Below are positions 50,669 to 58,463 of a DNA stretch of 64,000 nt, piece after piece. Below the pieces are notes generated by a model. That model saw only the letters and a program-made list of their open reading frames with translations, searched no databases and had not been told where the DNA came from. The first letter of the stretch is position 1; each line of letters begins with the position of its first letter. This stretch comes from JBDRDD01 sp043821115 (GTDB taxonomy: Bacteria; CAYTYR01; UBA6262; DAOVJB01): positions 1 through 64,000 of the forward strand of contig JBDRDD010000001.1 in the NCBI GenBank assembly GCA_043821115.1, given 5' to 3'. A program made the translations under genes and the position numbers.

Positions 50669-52504
50669 TTATTTTGATTTTTCCCTGCGGCTCACTCGCT
50701 TGCGGTCTATCTGAGTCAAATTCAACTTCCGGAGCCTTACATGCTTGGGGGTTATCTCGACCAACTCATCATCGCCAATAAACTCAAGCGCGAACTCAAT
50801 GGTCATCTGGCGCGCAGGTATAAGCGTGATCGCGTCATCACTGCCGGAAGCACGCATATTAGTTAATTTCTTTCCACGAAGGGCATTTACAACAAGATCA
50901 GACCCTTTGTTGTTTACACCGATGATCATTCCCTCATATAACATTTCTCCCGGTTTGACAAAAATCTCACCGCGTGCCTGCAATTTAAAAAGCGCGTACG
51001 CCACGGCTTCACCGCTTCCATGTGAAACAAGAACACCGCTTTGGCGACCAGGCATATCCCCCTTATAGGTCTGATATTCAAGAAAATTCTGGTACATGAT
51101 ACCACCACCCCGGGTCATCATAAGAAACTCGCTCCGAAACCCGATTAATGCCCTTGAGGCAATAATAAATTCCATACGCCTGCTGCCGGAAGATGTTGTC
51201 TTCAGGTCGCGTATCTGGGCCTTGCGGGCTCCAAGCGCCTGCATAACAACACCCTGATACTCATCTTCCACCTCGATTACAACCTCTTCAACAGGCTCGA
51301 GTATTTGACTGCCCATTTTTTTCAAGATAACCTGCGGCCTGGAGACTTCTATCTCGTAGCCTTCACGACGCATTGTTTCAATAAGAATGGCAAGATGCAG
51401 TTCACCGCGGCCTGAAACCTTTAGCCGCTCGGTTCTCTCAACCTCCTCGACCTTGATACCGACATTGATCATAGCCTCATGCGTAAGGCGCTCCCGAATA
51501 TGGCGTGATGTTAAAAATCTGCCCCCATCCCTGCCTGCAAGAGGACCTGCATTATGAGAAAAATTCATAGAGATTGTCGGCTCATCTATCTTAATGGCAG
51601 GCAATCCTTTTGGCTCATCAATGCACGCAAGTGTCTCTCCAACCTCTACACCTTCTATCCCGGAGATCGATACAATATCTCCTGCCTTAGCCTCATTGAC
51701 CTCGATACGTGTTAGTCCACGATACTTCATGATCTTAGCTGCCTTGCCTCTGGCGATGGTTCCGTCACGCTTCACAAGCGCTACAGGATTGCCAACACTT
51801 ACAGACCCGTGAAAAACCCTCCCTATAGCGATCCGCCCTACATAAGAGTCGTAATCAAGCATTGTTACCAGCATCTGAAAAGGCAAATCTGGATTAGCTA
51901 TCGGCGGCAATACCCTGTGCAGGATGGTCTCTAAAAGGGGCTTCATTGAGTCTCTCGGGTCATCAAGATCAAGAACCGCATAAGCATCCTTTCCCGAAGC
52001 GTAAACAATCGGAAAATCAAGCTGTTCATCAGATGCGTTGAGCTCACAAAAGAGATCAAATGTCATGTCCGCCACTTCATCCGGGCGGGCATGGGGACGA
52101 TCAAGCTTATTTATCACAAGTATCGGTTTCAAATGCAACTCGAGTGATTTCTTCAAAACAAATTTAGTCTGCGGCATGGGCCCTTCAAAAGCGTCAACAA
52201 GAAGAAGCACACCGTCAACCATCTTAAGAATACGTTCGACCTCACTGCCAAAATCAGCATGCCCGGGCGTATCAACAAGATTGAATTGTACACCTTTATA
52301 TTGCAGAGAGGCGTTTTTAGACAGGATGGTAATACCTCTTTCTTTCTCAAGAGGATTTGAGTCCATTATTGCAACCTCTCCATCCTTAAACTCATAGGCG
52401 CCTGTATATTTGAGAAGCGCATCTATGAGGGTAGTTTTCCCGTGGTCAACGTGCGCTATAATCGCAAGGTTCCTTACATTTTTTCTTCTTTTCTGGTTTG
52501 GCAT
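50669..52504 (-). CDS. typA: Translational GTPase TypA/BipA
   Basis: 611 residues. GTPase boxes: AHVDHGKTTLIDALL (G1), RGITILSKNA (G2), DTPGHADFGSEVERI (G3), NKLDRPHARP (G4). The domain order and length match BipA/TypA, including the C-terminal basic tail. It is a ribosome-associated GTPase for growth at low temperature or stress and ribosome assembly. The gene is 135 bp from the cold shock gene, with a hairpin between. Confidence 0.98.
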   Translation of the reverse strand: MPNQKRRKNVRNLAIIAHVDHGKTTLIDALLKYTGAYEFKDGEVAIMDSNPLEKERGITILSKNASLQYKGVQFNLVDTPGHADFGSEVERILKMVDGVLLLVDAFEGPMPQTKFVLKKSLELHLKPILVINKLDRPHARPDEVADMTFDLFCELNASDEQLDFPIVYASGKDAYAVLDLDDPRDSMKPLLETILHRVLPPIANPDLPFQMLVTMLDYDSYVGRIAIGRVFHGSVSVGNPVALVKRDGTIARGKAAKIMKYRGLTRIEVNEAKAGDIVSISGIEGVEVGETLACIDEPKGLPAIKIDEPTISMNFSHNAGPLAGRDGGRFLTSRHIRERLTHEAMINVGIKVEEVERTERLKVSGRGELHLAILIETMRREGYEIEVSRPQVILKKMGSQILEPVEEVVIEVEDEYQGVVMQALGARKAQIRDLKTTSSGSRRMEFIIASRALIGFRSEFLMMTRGGGIMYQNFLEYQTYKGDMPGRQSGVLVSHGSGEAVAYALFKLQARGEIFVKPGEMLYEGMIIGVNNKGSDLVVNALRGKKLTNMRASGSDDAITLIPARQMTIEFALEFIGDDELVEITPKHVRLRKLNLTQIDRKRVSRREKSK

Positions 52505-52595
52505 ATTTTTTTATTTTTATTTTTCCTTTTCCTTAAAATTCCTCTTCCATCTCAAAACCATGTTTTCTGAAGACACTCCGCTGCGCCTAAAAATA

Positions 52596-52629
52596 AAAAA
52601 GGCCCGGAGGTTTTCATCCGGGCCTTTTT
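52596..52629 (-). terminator. Intrinsic terminator after the cold shock gene
   Basis: 13-bp arms AAAAAGGCCCGGA (52596-52608) and TCCGGGCCTTTTT (52617-52629), 8-base loop. It is flanked by A and T runs, so it could also act on the other strand. It lies 11 bp past the csp stop. Confidence 0.92.
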
Positions 52630-52639
52630 CGCAGTTAAG

Positions 52640-52843
52640 TTATGCCTTCACTACATTTGTGGCCTGTGGCCCCTTCGGACCTTCTTCGATTTCGAATTCA
52701 ACTGCCTGACCTTCGTTTAAGCTCTTAAAGCCGTCACCCTGAATTGCATTGTGGTGAACGAAACAATCTTTGCTTCCATCATCTGGAGTTATAAAGCCAT
52801 AACCCTTTTGGTCGTTGAACCATTTAACTTTTCCTTTTACCAT
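52640..52843 (-). CDS. csp: Cold shock protein (CspA family)
   Basis: 67 residues. The RNP1 motif KGYGFIT and RNP2 motif CFVHHNAI are present within the single cold shock domain, starting MVKGKVKWFNDQ. It binds single-stranded RNA and melts secondary structure in the cytoplasm. Expression begins at a perfect promoter at 52965-52993, leaving a leader of about 115 bases, as in temperature-sensing csp leaders. Confidence 0.97.
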   Translation of the reverse strand: MVKGKVKWFNDQKGYGFITPDDGSKDCFVHHNAIQGDGFKSLNEGQAVEFEIEEGPKGPQATNVVKA

Positions 52844-52964
52844 AATTTACACACCTCCTTTCCCTCTAAATTCTAGCAAATAACGGCAGAAACAAAAAAG
52901 CGCAAGGAGAAAAATTATATCCCTTGCGGTCTAAGACTTCACTTCCCTCATTTACTAATTATGC

Positions 52965-52993
52965 ATTATACTTTAATTGGCCATATTTGTCAA
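52965..52993 (-). promoter_or_regulatory. Consensus promoter of the cold shock gene
   Basis: Perfect TTGACA (52988-52993) and perfect TATAAT (52965-52970), 17 bases apart on the minus strand, one of the strongest promoters in the window. Confidence 0.9.
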
Positions 52994-53001
52994 GTAAATA
53001 C

Positions 53002-53457
53002 TTAAGCACGCTTCTTTCTGTGTGAAAAAAATGAGCTCTTCTTTTGATCGGGCTTTTGCCTTTTCCCTCCCTGCTTTTTATCCCGGTTTGGGTTAAACAC
53101 ATTGCTTTTTTCGCGCTTTGAGAAACATTGCTTGCAATATACCGGGCGGTCTCCGCTTGGCTTGAACGGGATTTCGCATTCTTTATTGCAGCCTGCACAA
53201 ATAGCCCGGGTAAAGGTTCTCTCCCTGGGACCATCACCCTGTCTTCCCCTGTTCTGGCGGTTAGACTGATCGAAGTTCCGGAAAGGCTTTTTGGAATAGC
53301 TCTTCTCAAAAGACCCTTTTTGAGACTGATTAATTAAGATATCCAGCTTCTTCTCAATGGCGATCAACTGCTGCTGCAGTTTATTAACAAGGCCTTCTAC
53401 CCCCTGTTCATCCTCCGGCGTACCTAACAAATTTTTGAACTTAAAATGCTTTTTCAT
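53002..53457 (-). CDS. CxxC-type zinc-ribbon protein, Lys/Arg-rich
   Basis: 151 residues. A helical N-terminal segment (residues 20-50) precedes a basic region rich in Arg, Gln and Ser. The zinc knuckle is AICAGCNKECEIPFKPSGDR then PVYCKQCF, matching the CxxC-x(about 17)-CxxC domain found in many anaerobes. The tail is strongly basic. Nucleic-acid binding is likely by charge, but the function is not known. A TATAAT at 53479-53484 (minus) may be its -10 box. Confidence 0.85.
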   Translation of the reverse strand: MKKHFKFKNLLGTPEDEQGVEGLVNKLQQQLIAIEKKLDILINQSQKGSFEKSYSKKPFRNFDQSNRQNRGRQGDGPRERTFTRAICAGCNKECEIPFKPSGDRPVYCKQCFSKREKSNVFNPNRDKKQGGKRQKPDQKKSSFFSHRKKRA

Positions 53458-53554
53458 ATTGCCCCTTTCTTTTTACCCATTATACCACAAATAAACAGCT
53501 CCCTGAGCTAAATTCGAACAAACAGCTTTTATACAATAAAGTCTTTATAGTTGT

Positions 53555-53887
53555 CTAATAATTTTTACGCGCGGCATAATTAAAATGTAAAAAGTATTTT
53601 CTCCATGATGCTTCCGTAGATTTGAAGTGGTTTTCTGCGAAAAAGTAATCCACTATTGCTTCCCTTAAGCGCGCCAGTTCCCTGAGACGGGGAAAACCCC
53701 TCGTACAGTCCAGGGTTAAATCTATTAACTCCAAAGCACGATCAGAAGCTTTTTGAAAATAAATGTCGTTATGTTTCCTGCGCCAATTAAGGGCGCGTTC
53801 TACTTCACTGCCAATATTTGCCATCTGCTCAATAAATGACAGCTTAGCCCATCGTCCGGCAGCAAGATCTTTGTGCTGATAATTCAT
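53555..53887 (-). CDS. Helical hypothetical protein paired with DUF5674
   Basis: 110 residues, mainly helical, with two repeated-looking arms: SEVERALNWRRKHNDIYFQ, ALELIDLTLDCTRGFPRLRE, and FFAENHFKSTEASWRKYFLH. No catalytic motif is recognised. It overlaps the DUF5674 gene by 4 bp (ATGA-type), so the two are made together. Such small pairs could be a toxin-antitoxin-like unit or a plain complex; nothing in the sequence decides. Confidence 0.72.
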   Translation of the reverse strand: MNYQHKDLAAGRWAKLSFIEQMANIGSEVERALNWRRKHNDIYFQKASDRALELIDLTLDCTRGFPRLRELARLREAIVDYFFAENHFKSTEASWRKYFLHFNYAARKNY

Positions 53888-54225
53888 CTTTTAATCCTCT
53901 TTGCAACAAGCTCAACTATCTTTTTAGTTATTTTCCCGTCTTCTACATTCCGGCTTCTGTTTCCCTGCGAAGGGCGTATATTAATCATGGAATCAAATTC
54001 AATGAAGTCATCTCCCTCTAAATCCGGATAAAGATTGATCCCCCAAAGGCTTTTCTGACCGGAACCATCCTCAAGAAGCATTGCTTCTAAATCAGAATGA
54101 AGCTCGGCATCAATTGCTATGAGTTCCCGGTCAACATCAACGACAGCCTTTATCATGTCCCCGAACATAGCCGCAGCCATTTGTTTGAGTTCAGTAAGTG
54201 TAATGGAATCTCTTATAATTTTCAT
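53884..54225 (-). CDS. DUF5674 family protein
   Basis: 113 residues. The N-terminal ITLTELKQMAAAMFGDMIKA, ELIAIDAELHSDLEAMLLEDG, LWGINLYP and the FIEFDSMINIRPSQGN block match DUF5674. The role is unknown. AGGAAGG precedes ATG 54225. It is co-translated with the helical gene by a 4-bp overlap. Confidence 0.82.
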   Translation of the reverse strand: MKIIRDSITLTELKQMAAAMFGDMIKAVVDVDRELIAIDAELHSDLEAMLLEDGSGQKSLWGINLYPDLEGDDFIEFDSMINIRPSQGNRSRNVEDGKITKKIVELVAKRIKR

Positions 54226-54298
54226 TATATTAACCTTCCTAAAAAAAACTCCCCGGGTTGGACGATCTTCTCAACTTTTTTATAAATACAGAACTTTC

Positions 54299-54745
54299 TC
54301 AGTTATTTTGCTCTAAATCAAAATGATATTTTTTAAAAAGCGGGAATAATTCGTTATCTTCTTTGTGGGCATGCTTGGTTACCATCTCTATTATTTGGCT
54401 ACTTAAACTCACCAGTTCATTTATCTGCTTTTCATCTGGATCAGAACCACACTTCGAGCTTAAATCCTTAAATTGACCAATTTTATCAAGCACACGGTCA
54501 TGTTCTTGCTGTAAATCCTGAATGAATTTTTTTTCTTCATCCGTTCCAATCGCAAGCACAGCAGGGAATAATTCATCCTCTTCAAATCGAAAGTGATCGA
54601 CAACGTCACCTTCCAAGAATTCCCTGAAGTTTCTTATCCAATCTGTTACCGATCCAGAAGGCAACACAGACACAAATTTCTTAAAAAACGTAAGTTTCTC
54701 AAAAACCTCGCCGTGTTCCTGAGCTTCTCTAGTTATTTTATCCAT
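54299..54745 (-). CDS. Hemerythrin-like HHE domain protein
   Basis: 148 residues. His/Glu-rich helices carry iron ligands: REAQEHGEVFEKL, DHFRFEEDELFPAV, QQEHDRVLDKI and TKHAHKEDNELFPLF. This is the hemerythrin HHE layout. It could bind oxygen or nitric oxide or protect iron centres, in keeping with an anaerobic lifestyle. It lies beside a rubrerythrin-like gene, so the two may form an oxidative-defence pair. Confidence 0.92.
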   Translation of the reverse strand: MDKITREAQEHGEVFEKLTFFKKFVSVLPSGSVTDWIRNFREFLEGDVVDHFRFEEDELFPAVLAIGTDEEKKFIQDLQQEHDRVLDKIGQFKDLSSKCGSDPDEKQINELVSLSSQIIEMVTKHAHKEDNELFPLFKKYHFDLEQNN

Positions 54746-54789
54746 TTGATTCCCCTTTATCTTTTATATATTAACGAAAAAATTAAAAG

Positions 54790-55023
54790 TTACCTCTCAT
54801 CTTCAATGTCAAATTCTTGGCGTAGATTGTCGTAGCGATTGATCAGTTCTCGTTCATGACGCATTTCATCCTGATAGAATCCCTCAAAAACCTGTTTCAG
54901 GACGTCATCATCGCATAGTTTCTTGGTTTGCAAGTAAAATGCCTGTGCCTCTTTTTCTGCTTCAATAGCTTTCTTGAATGCAAAAAAAAGTTTCTCAATC
55001 TTCTCTGGTAATTTATTCGACAT
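54790..55023 (-). CDS. Short rubrerythrin/ferritin-like protein
   Basis: 77 residues, short for the family. EKLFFAFKKAIEAEKEAQAF has the first Glu ligand and FEGFYQDEMRHERELI has the ExxH iron ligands. Only two helices are present, so the active diiron site would need a dimer. It probably acts in peroxide defence, by analogy. It precedes the hemerythrin gene by 44 bp in the reading direction. Confidence 0.8.
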   Translation of the reverse strand: MSNKLPEKIEKLFFAFKKAIEAEKEAQAFYLQTKKLCDDDVLKQVFEGFYQDEMRHERELINRYDNLRQEFDIEDER

Positions 55024-55132
55024 AAATTTTCCTCCTTTTATAAGAAATACCCTTTATAATTCCACTTAAATCTAATATTTAATAAACGAACATTGTGATT
55101 GCTAAATATAGCTTAACAATAAAAATAAAAAA

Positions 55133-55450
55133 CTCCCCGGGTTGGATTCGAACCAACAACCCTTCGGTTACAAGAGCCCCCTATGTTTCCATAAGGCTTG
55201 GACTATCTCATTATCCTGTAATTCTCACAGGATAGCGGGCGCTTCCCCTAACTATTGTACAGTTAGAGTACTCCCTTACGGGATAGTCTCTGCACCTTCC
55301 GCATATTACGGCTTGGCTCAGGATTACCATCCTTAGACTATATCAGTCTAAGATTAGGCTTCCCTGAATTCACCCACTTTTTCAATCCCAATTACTTGGG
55401 AAAGCTGCATATACCTACAGCCGAATGCTCCACCATTGAGCTACCGGGGA
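55133..55450 (-). tRNA. tRNA-Asn(GTT) with interrupted anticodon
   Basis: The acceptor arms TCCCCGG (55450-55444) and CCGGGGA pair fully, with discriminator G at 55133. The D arm GCTC-AATGGTG-GAGC, T arm GTTGG-TTCGAAT-CCAAC and anticodon stem TTCGG/CCGAA all form. Joining the exons gives the loop CTGTTAA, so the anticodon is GTT (Asn). Exon 1 is 55417-55450, exon 2 is 55133-55170. No CCA is encoded. The gene lies between the rubrerythrin-like and porB genes, which are on the same strand. Confidence 0.93.
55171..55416 (-). ncRNA. Group I intron in tRNA-Asn
   Basis: 246 nt between U35 and U36 of the anticodon. P1 forms between exon GCTGT (55421-55417) and the guide GCAGC (55408-55404), giving the required U-G pair at the 5' splice site. 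The last base is G (55171). Core elements on the minus strand: GGTAATCCTGAGCCAAGCC (55310-55328, P/Q), GTGCAGAGACTATCCC (55280-55295, R) and GAGATAGTCCAAGCC (55195-55209, S). These closely resemble subgroup IC3 introns of cyanobacterial tRNA-Leu. It has no open frame. Confidence 0.93.
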
Positions 55451-55466
55451 ATTTATTCTGCTTCTA

Positions 55467-56387
55467 TTATATCAAAGAACCTCTTTCAAGCCTCTCCCAC
55501 ATTGCGTCAATATCGGCTTGAATCTCTTCAATTACTCCTTCATTTCCTGGTTTGAAGAGATGTTTATACCTTGCCTGGGCTTTAAGCCACTCCGTGATAG
55601 GCTTTCTCTGTTTTGGCTTATAATTAAGCTTGAACACCCCGTTCTCCACTTCATATAGCGGCCAGAACCCGGTGTCAACCGCGAGCTTGGCAATACCTAT
55701 GGTATCCGACATATCATATCTCCAGCCCCTGTGACATGGCGAGAGCACATTTATGAATGCCGGCCCTTCCACAGCAAAAGCCTTGGTTGATTTTGTTACA
55801 AGGTCGTTCCAGTTGGATATAGTGGCCTGAGCTGCATATGGAATATGATGTGCGGCAACTATGGCTGTAAGGTCTTTCCTATGCTGCTGTTTTCCTGTTG
55901 AAACCTTACCCGCAGGAGCCGTGGTAGTTGATGCTCCTTTTGGTGTCGCTCCCGAGCGCTGGATACCTGTGTTCATGTATGCCTCGTTGTTGTAGCATAC
56001 ATAAACCATGTTGTGTCCCCGCTCAAGTGCGCCTGAGAGTGACTGGAGCCCTATGTCATATGTTCCACCGTCACCGCCAAAGGCTATGAACTTTATGTCT
56101 TTTTTAATCTTTCCTTTTTTCTTAAGCGCCTTGTAAGCAGTCTCAACTCCTGATATTGTCGCGGCCACGTTCTCAAAAGCGTTGTGTATGAATGGTACCT
56201 TCCACGCGGTGTATGGATAAATAGTGGTGGCTACTTCCAGACATCCTGTGGCACCGCCAACCACTACCGGGTCCTTTGTCCCGAGCAGTATCTGTCTTAC
56301 AGCAATCGAAGCACCGCAGCCGGCACACAATCTGTGACCGCCGCTTAAGCGCTCAGGGGATTTAGATAGTTCTTTTAAGTTTGCCAT
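55467..56387 (-). CDS. porB: 2-oxoacid:ferredoxin oxidoreductase, beta subunit
   Basis: 306 residues. The iron-sulfur/TPP subunit shows LCAGCGASIAVRQ near the N-terminus and GGDGGTYDIGLQSLSGAL with YNNEAYMNTG, the thiamine-diphosphate Mg loop. It ends the gene order porG-porD-porA-porB. It probably converts pyruvate or a related 2-oxoacid with CoA to acyl-CoA, reducing ferredoxin. The exact acid is uncertain, as pyruvate and branched-chain enzymes are alike. Alpha is 11 bp upstream. Confidence 0.95.
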   Translation of the reverse strand: MANLKELSKSPERLSGGHRLCAGCGASIAVRQILLGTKDPVVVGGATGCLEVATTIYPYTAWKVPFIHNAFENVAATISGVETAYKALKKKGKIKKDIKFIAFGGDGGTYDIGLQSLSGALERGHNMVYVCYNNEAYMNTGIQRSGATPKGASTTTAPAGKVSTGKQQHRKDLTAIVAAHHIPYAAQATISNWNDLVTKSTKAFAVEGPAFINVLSPCHRGWRYDMSDTIGIAKLAVDTGFWPLYEVENGVFKLNYKPKQRKPITEWLKAQARYKHLFKPGNEGVIEEIQADIDAMWERLERGSLI

Positions 56388-56398
56388 TTATTACTCCT

Positions 56399-57577
56399 TT
56401 ATCTTACACCAAGATAATCTACGAGTTTCTTTGCCTTACCGTGACGTGCAATCTCGCCCAATTCGTTGAATACTGAGGTAATATGTTCCATTGTTATGTC
56501 CCTGCCTCCGAGACCATAAATGTAGTTTGTTACAATAGGCTGTCTCTTCGCACCATAAAGCGCGGAGCGCACTTCATTAAATACCGGTCCGCCGTGGTCC
56601 GAAAATGAATCGCTTCTGTCAAGAACGGCTACAGCCTTAAGCTTTGAAAGCGCTTTTTCGATCTCTTCCGCAGGGAAAGGCCTGAACACCCTTATCTTAA
56701 CAAGCCCTACCTTCATGCCTTTTTCCCTGAGAGTGTCAACCACTACCTTCGCCGTGCCCGCGGTGGAACCAAGCGCCACGACAGCGACTTCAGCGTCATC
56801 TGTTTTGTACCCATCGATAAAGCCGTATTTGCTTCCCGTTATCTTTGAAAACTCATCGAATATCCTGGGCATCACTTTCTTGGCATTGGTCATTGCCTCT
56901 GCCTGCTGGCGCTTGTGCTCGAAATAGAAGTCCTGCAGGTCAAGCGGGCCGTATGTCACGGGATTCTCCACATCAAGAAGAGGGAAGTGACCTTCATACT
57001 CGCCTATAAACTTCTTCACCACATCGTCTTCTAAAATCTTTACGCCTTCCATGGCGTGGGATATTATAAACCCGTCCTGTGTAACCATGATGGGAAGAAG
57101 CACATCTTTGTGCTCTGCTATTCGCATAGCCATTATCGTTGTCTCATAAACTTCCTGCGCGTTCTCGCAGTAGATCTGCATCCAGCCGGAATCCCTGGCA
57201 CCCATTGTGTCGGAATGGTCGCAGTGGATGTTTATCGGTCCGCTCAAGGCGCGGTTTACAACAGGCATGACAACAGGCAGCCTGGTGGAAGCCGTTATGT
57301 AGACTACCTCCCACATAAGAGCAAGACCGTTAGCGCTTGTCGCCGTCATGGCGCGCACGCCGGCGCTCGAGGCGCCTACCACGGCGCTCATTGCGCTGTG
57401 TTCGCTCTCGACCGGTATCATCTCCGTGTCAACGAGACCGTCGGCAACGAACTGCGAGAATTTCATTACGATTTCTGTCTGGGGGGTTATTGGATACGCG
57501 GCTACTACGTCAGGATTAATCTGGCGCATTGCCTCTGCCGCAGCCTCGTCACCCGTTAAAGCAACTATCTTGGACAT
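56399..57577 (-). CDS. porA: 2-oxoacid:ferredoxin oxidoreductase, alpha subunit
   Basis: 392 residues. The N-terminal AYPITPQTEIVMKFSQFVAD block and ESEHSAMSAVVGASSAG are typical of POR/VOR alpha subunits, which bind part of the thiamine diphosphate. DRSDSFSDHGGPVFNEVRSA is near the end. It is 12 bp past the delta subunit stop and 11 bp before beta, so the complex is translated in order. The enzyme is oxygen-sensitive, suggesting an anaerobe. Confidence 0.95.
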   Translation of the reverse strand: MSKIVALTGDEAAAEAMRQINPDVVAAYPITPQTEIVMKFSQFVADGLVDTEMIPVESEHSAMSAVVGASSAGVRAMTATSANGLALMWEVVYITASTRLPVVMPVVNRALSGPINIHCDHSDTMGARDSGWMQIYCENAQEVYETTIMAMRIAEHKDVLLPIMVTQDGFIISHAMEGVKILEDDVVKKFIGEYEGHFPLLDVENPVTYGPLDLQDFYFEHKRQQAEAMTNAKKVMPRIFDEFSKITGSKYGFIDGYKTDDAEVAVVALGSTAGTAKVVVDTLREKGMKVGLVKIRVFRPFPAEEIEKALSKLKAVAVLDRSDSFSDHGGPVFNEVRSALYGAKRQPIVTNYIYGLGGRDITMEHITSVFNELGEIARHGKAKKLVDYLGVR

Positions 57578-57589
57578 CGATTCCTCCAG

Positions 57590-57880
57590 TTATTTTTTCT
57601 CCATCTTTATGCACTTGACAGGGCACACCTTATCACATATGCCGCAGCCCTTGCAGTGCTTGTAGTCGAATTCCTTGAATTTTCCGTCCTCCACGGTTAT
57701 TGCAGCATCAGGACAGTATATCCAGCATATAAGGCAGTTGGTGCATTTTGCTTCATCCCTTACCGGGGTGAAGGTGCGCCAGTCGCCGGTGTTGTAGCTA
57801 TCGGCATTTCCCGCTTCGGTTATTAGACCGCCTATCGGGATATCCTGCCAGCCTTTTTCCTTTTTCGCCTGTTTTGTCAT
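57590..57880 (-). CDS. porD: 2-oxoacid:ferredoxin oxidoreductase, delta subunit (2[4Fe-4S])
   Basis: 96 residues. Two ferredoxin clusters: CTNCLICWIYCP and CKGCGICDKVCP, each with the Cys-x2-Cys-x2-Cys-x3-Cys-Pro set for one [4Fe-4S] cluster. It carries electrons from the thiamine site to ferredoxin. The start overlaps the gamma subunit stop by 4 bp, coupling translation. Confidence 0.95.
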   Translation of the reverse strand: MTKQAKKEKGWQDIPIGGLITEAGNADSYNTGDWRTFTPVRDEAKCTNCLICWIYCPDAAITVEDGKFKEFDYKHCKGCGICDKVCPVKCIKMEKK

Positions 57881-58449
57881 TGGGCCTTTACCTCCTCGTA
57901 GGCTCTCTGTATACCGTCAATGTTGCCTTTGGTTTTCTCCTCGCCTATCTTCTTAAGGAACTTCTTCTCTATGTTGCTTTTCAAGTCCTCGAGGTTGACA
58001 AGGCCGGTCGCCTTAATTAAAGCGCCCAGCATAGGCATGTTGGGCATGGGAATCTTCAGCGTATCAAGTGCTATCCTGGTCGCATCTACGGTGAACACCT
58101 TACCGTCTTTGAAGTTTAGTTTTTCCCTGACGCTCGCAGGGTTCTTGTCCGTGTTTACCAGTAACACACCGTTCTCACCAAGACCTTCTGTCACGTCAAT
58201 GGAATCAAGAAGCGTTGGGTCTATAACTACCACCACATCAGGATTCGTAACGCTGCAGTGGATGTTGATGGGCTCATCGGCTATCCTGGTGAAGGCCTTC
58301 ATGGGAGCGCCTGCTCTTTCCGGGCCGTATTCCGGGAAAGCCTGAATAAATTTACCGAGATCAAGAGCTGTCTGGGCCAAAAGAAGTGCCGCTGTCTTAG
58401 CACCCTGTCCGCCGCGCCCGTGCCAGCGTATTTCCACTAGATTCTGCAT
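57877..58449 (-). CDS. porG: 2-oxoacid:ferredoxin oxidoreductase, gamma subunit
   Basis: 190 residues. The family start EIRWHGRGGQGAKTAALLLA and FPEYGPERAGAPMKAF identify the gamma domain, which contacts CoA and the alpha subunit. First gene of the por cluster. It is 14 bp past the pilC stop, so it may be transcribed with the pilus genes as well as alone; no separate promoter was noted. Confidence 0.95.
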   Translation of the reverse strand: MQNLVEIRWHGRGGQGAKTAALLLAQTALDLGKFIQAFPEYGPERAGAPMKAFTRIADEPINIHCSVTNPDVVVVIDPTLLDSIDVTEGLGENGVLLVNTDKNPASVREKLNFKDGKVFTVDATRIALDTLKIPMPNMPMLGALIKATGLVNLEDLKSNIEKKFLKKIGEEKTKGNIDGIQRAYEEVKAQ

Positions 58450-58463
58450 CCATACTCCTCCTT

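Noticed and set aside
52959..53309. 116-codon minus frame overlapping the zinc-ribbon protein
   Set aside because: The other frame (53002-53457) has the CxxC motifs, a start site and a full-length family match.
55142..55336. 64-codon plus frame over the tRNA intron
   Set aside because: The region is explained by tRNA-Asn and a group I intron on the minus strand; the frame lacks a start signal.
55133..55450. Reading the tRNA as Tyr (GTA anticodon)
   Set aside because: The sequence CTGTA at the 5' exon end crosses the splice site. With P1 pairing, a U-G splice pair and a 7-base loop, the anticodon is GTT, Asn.
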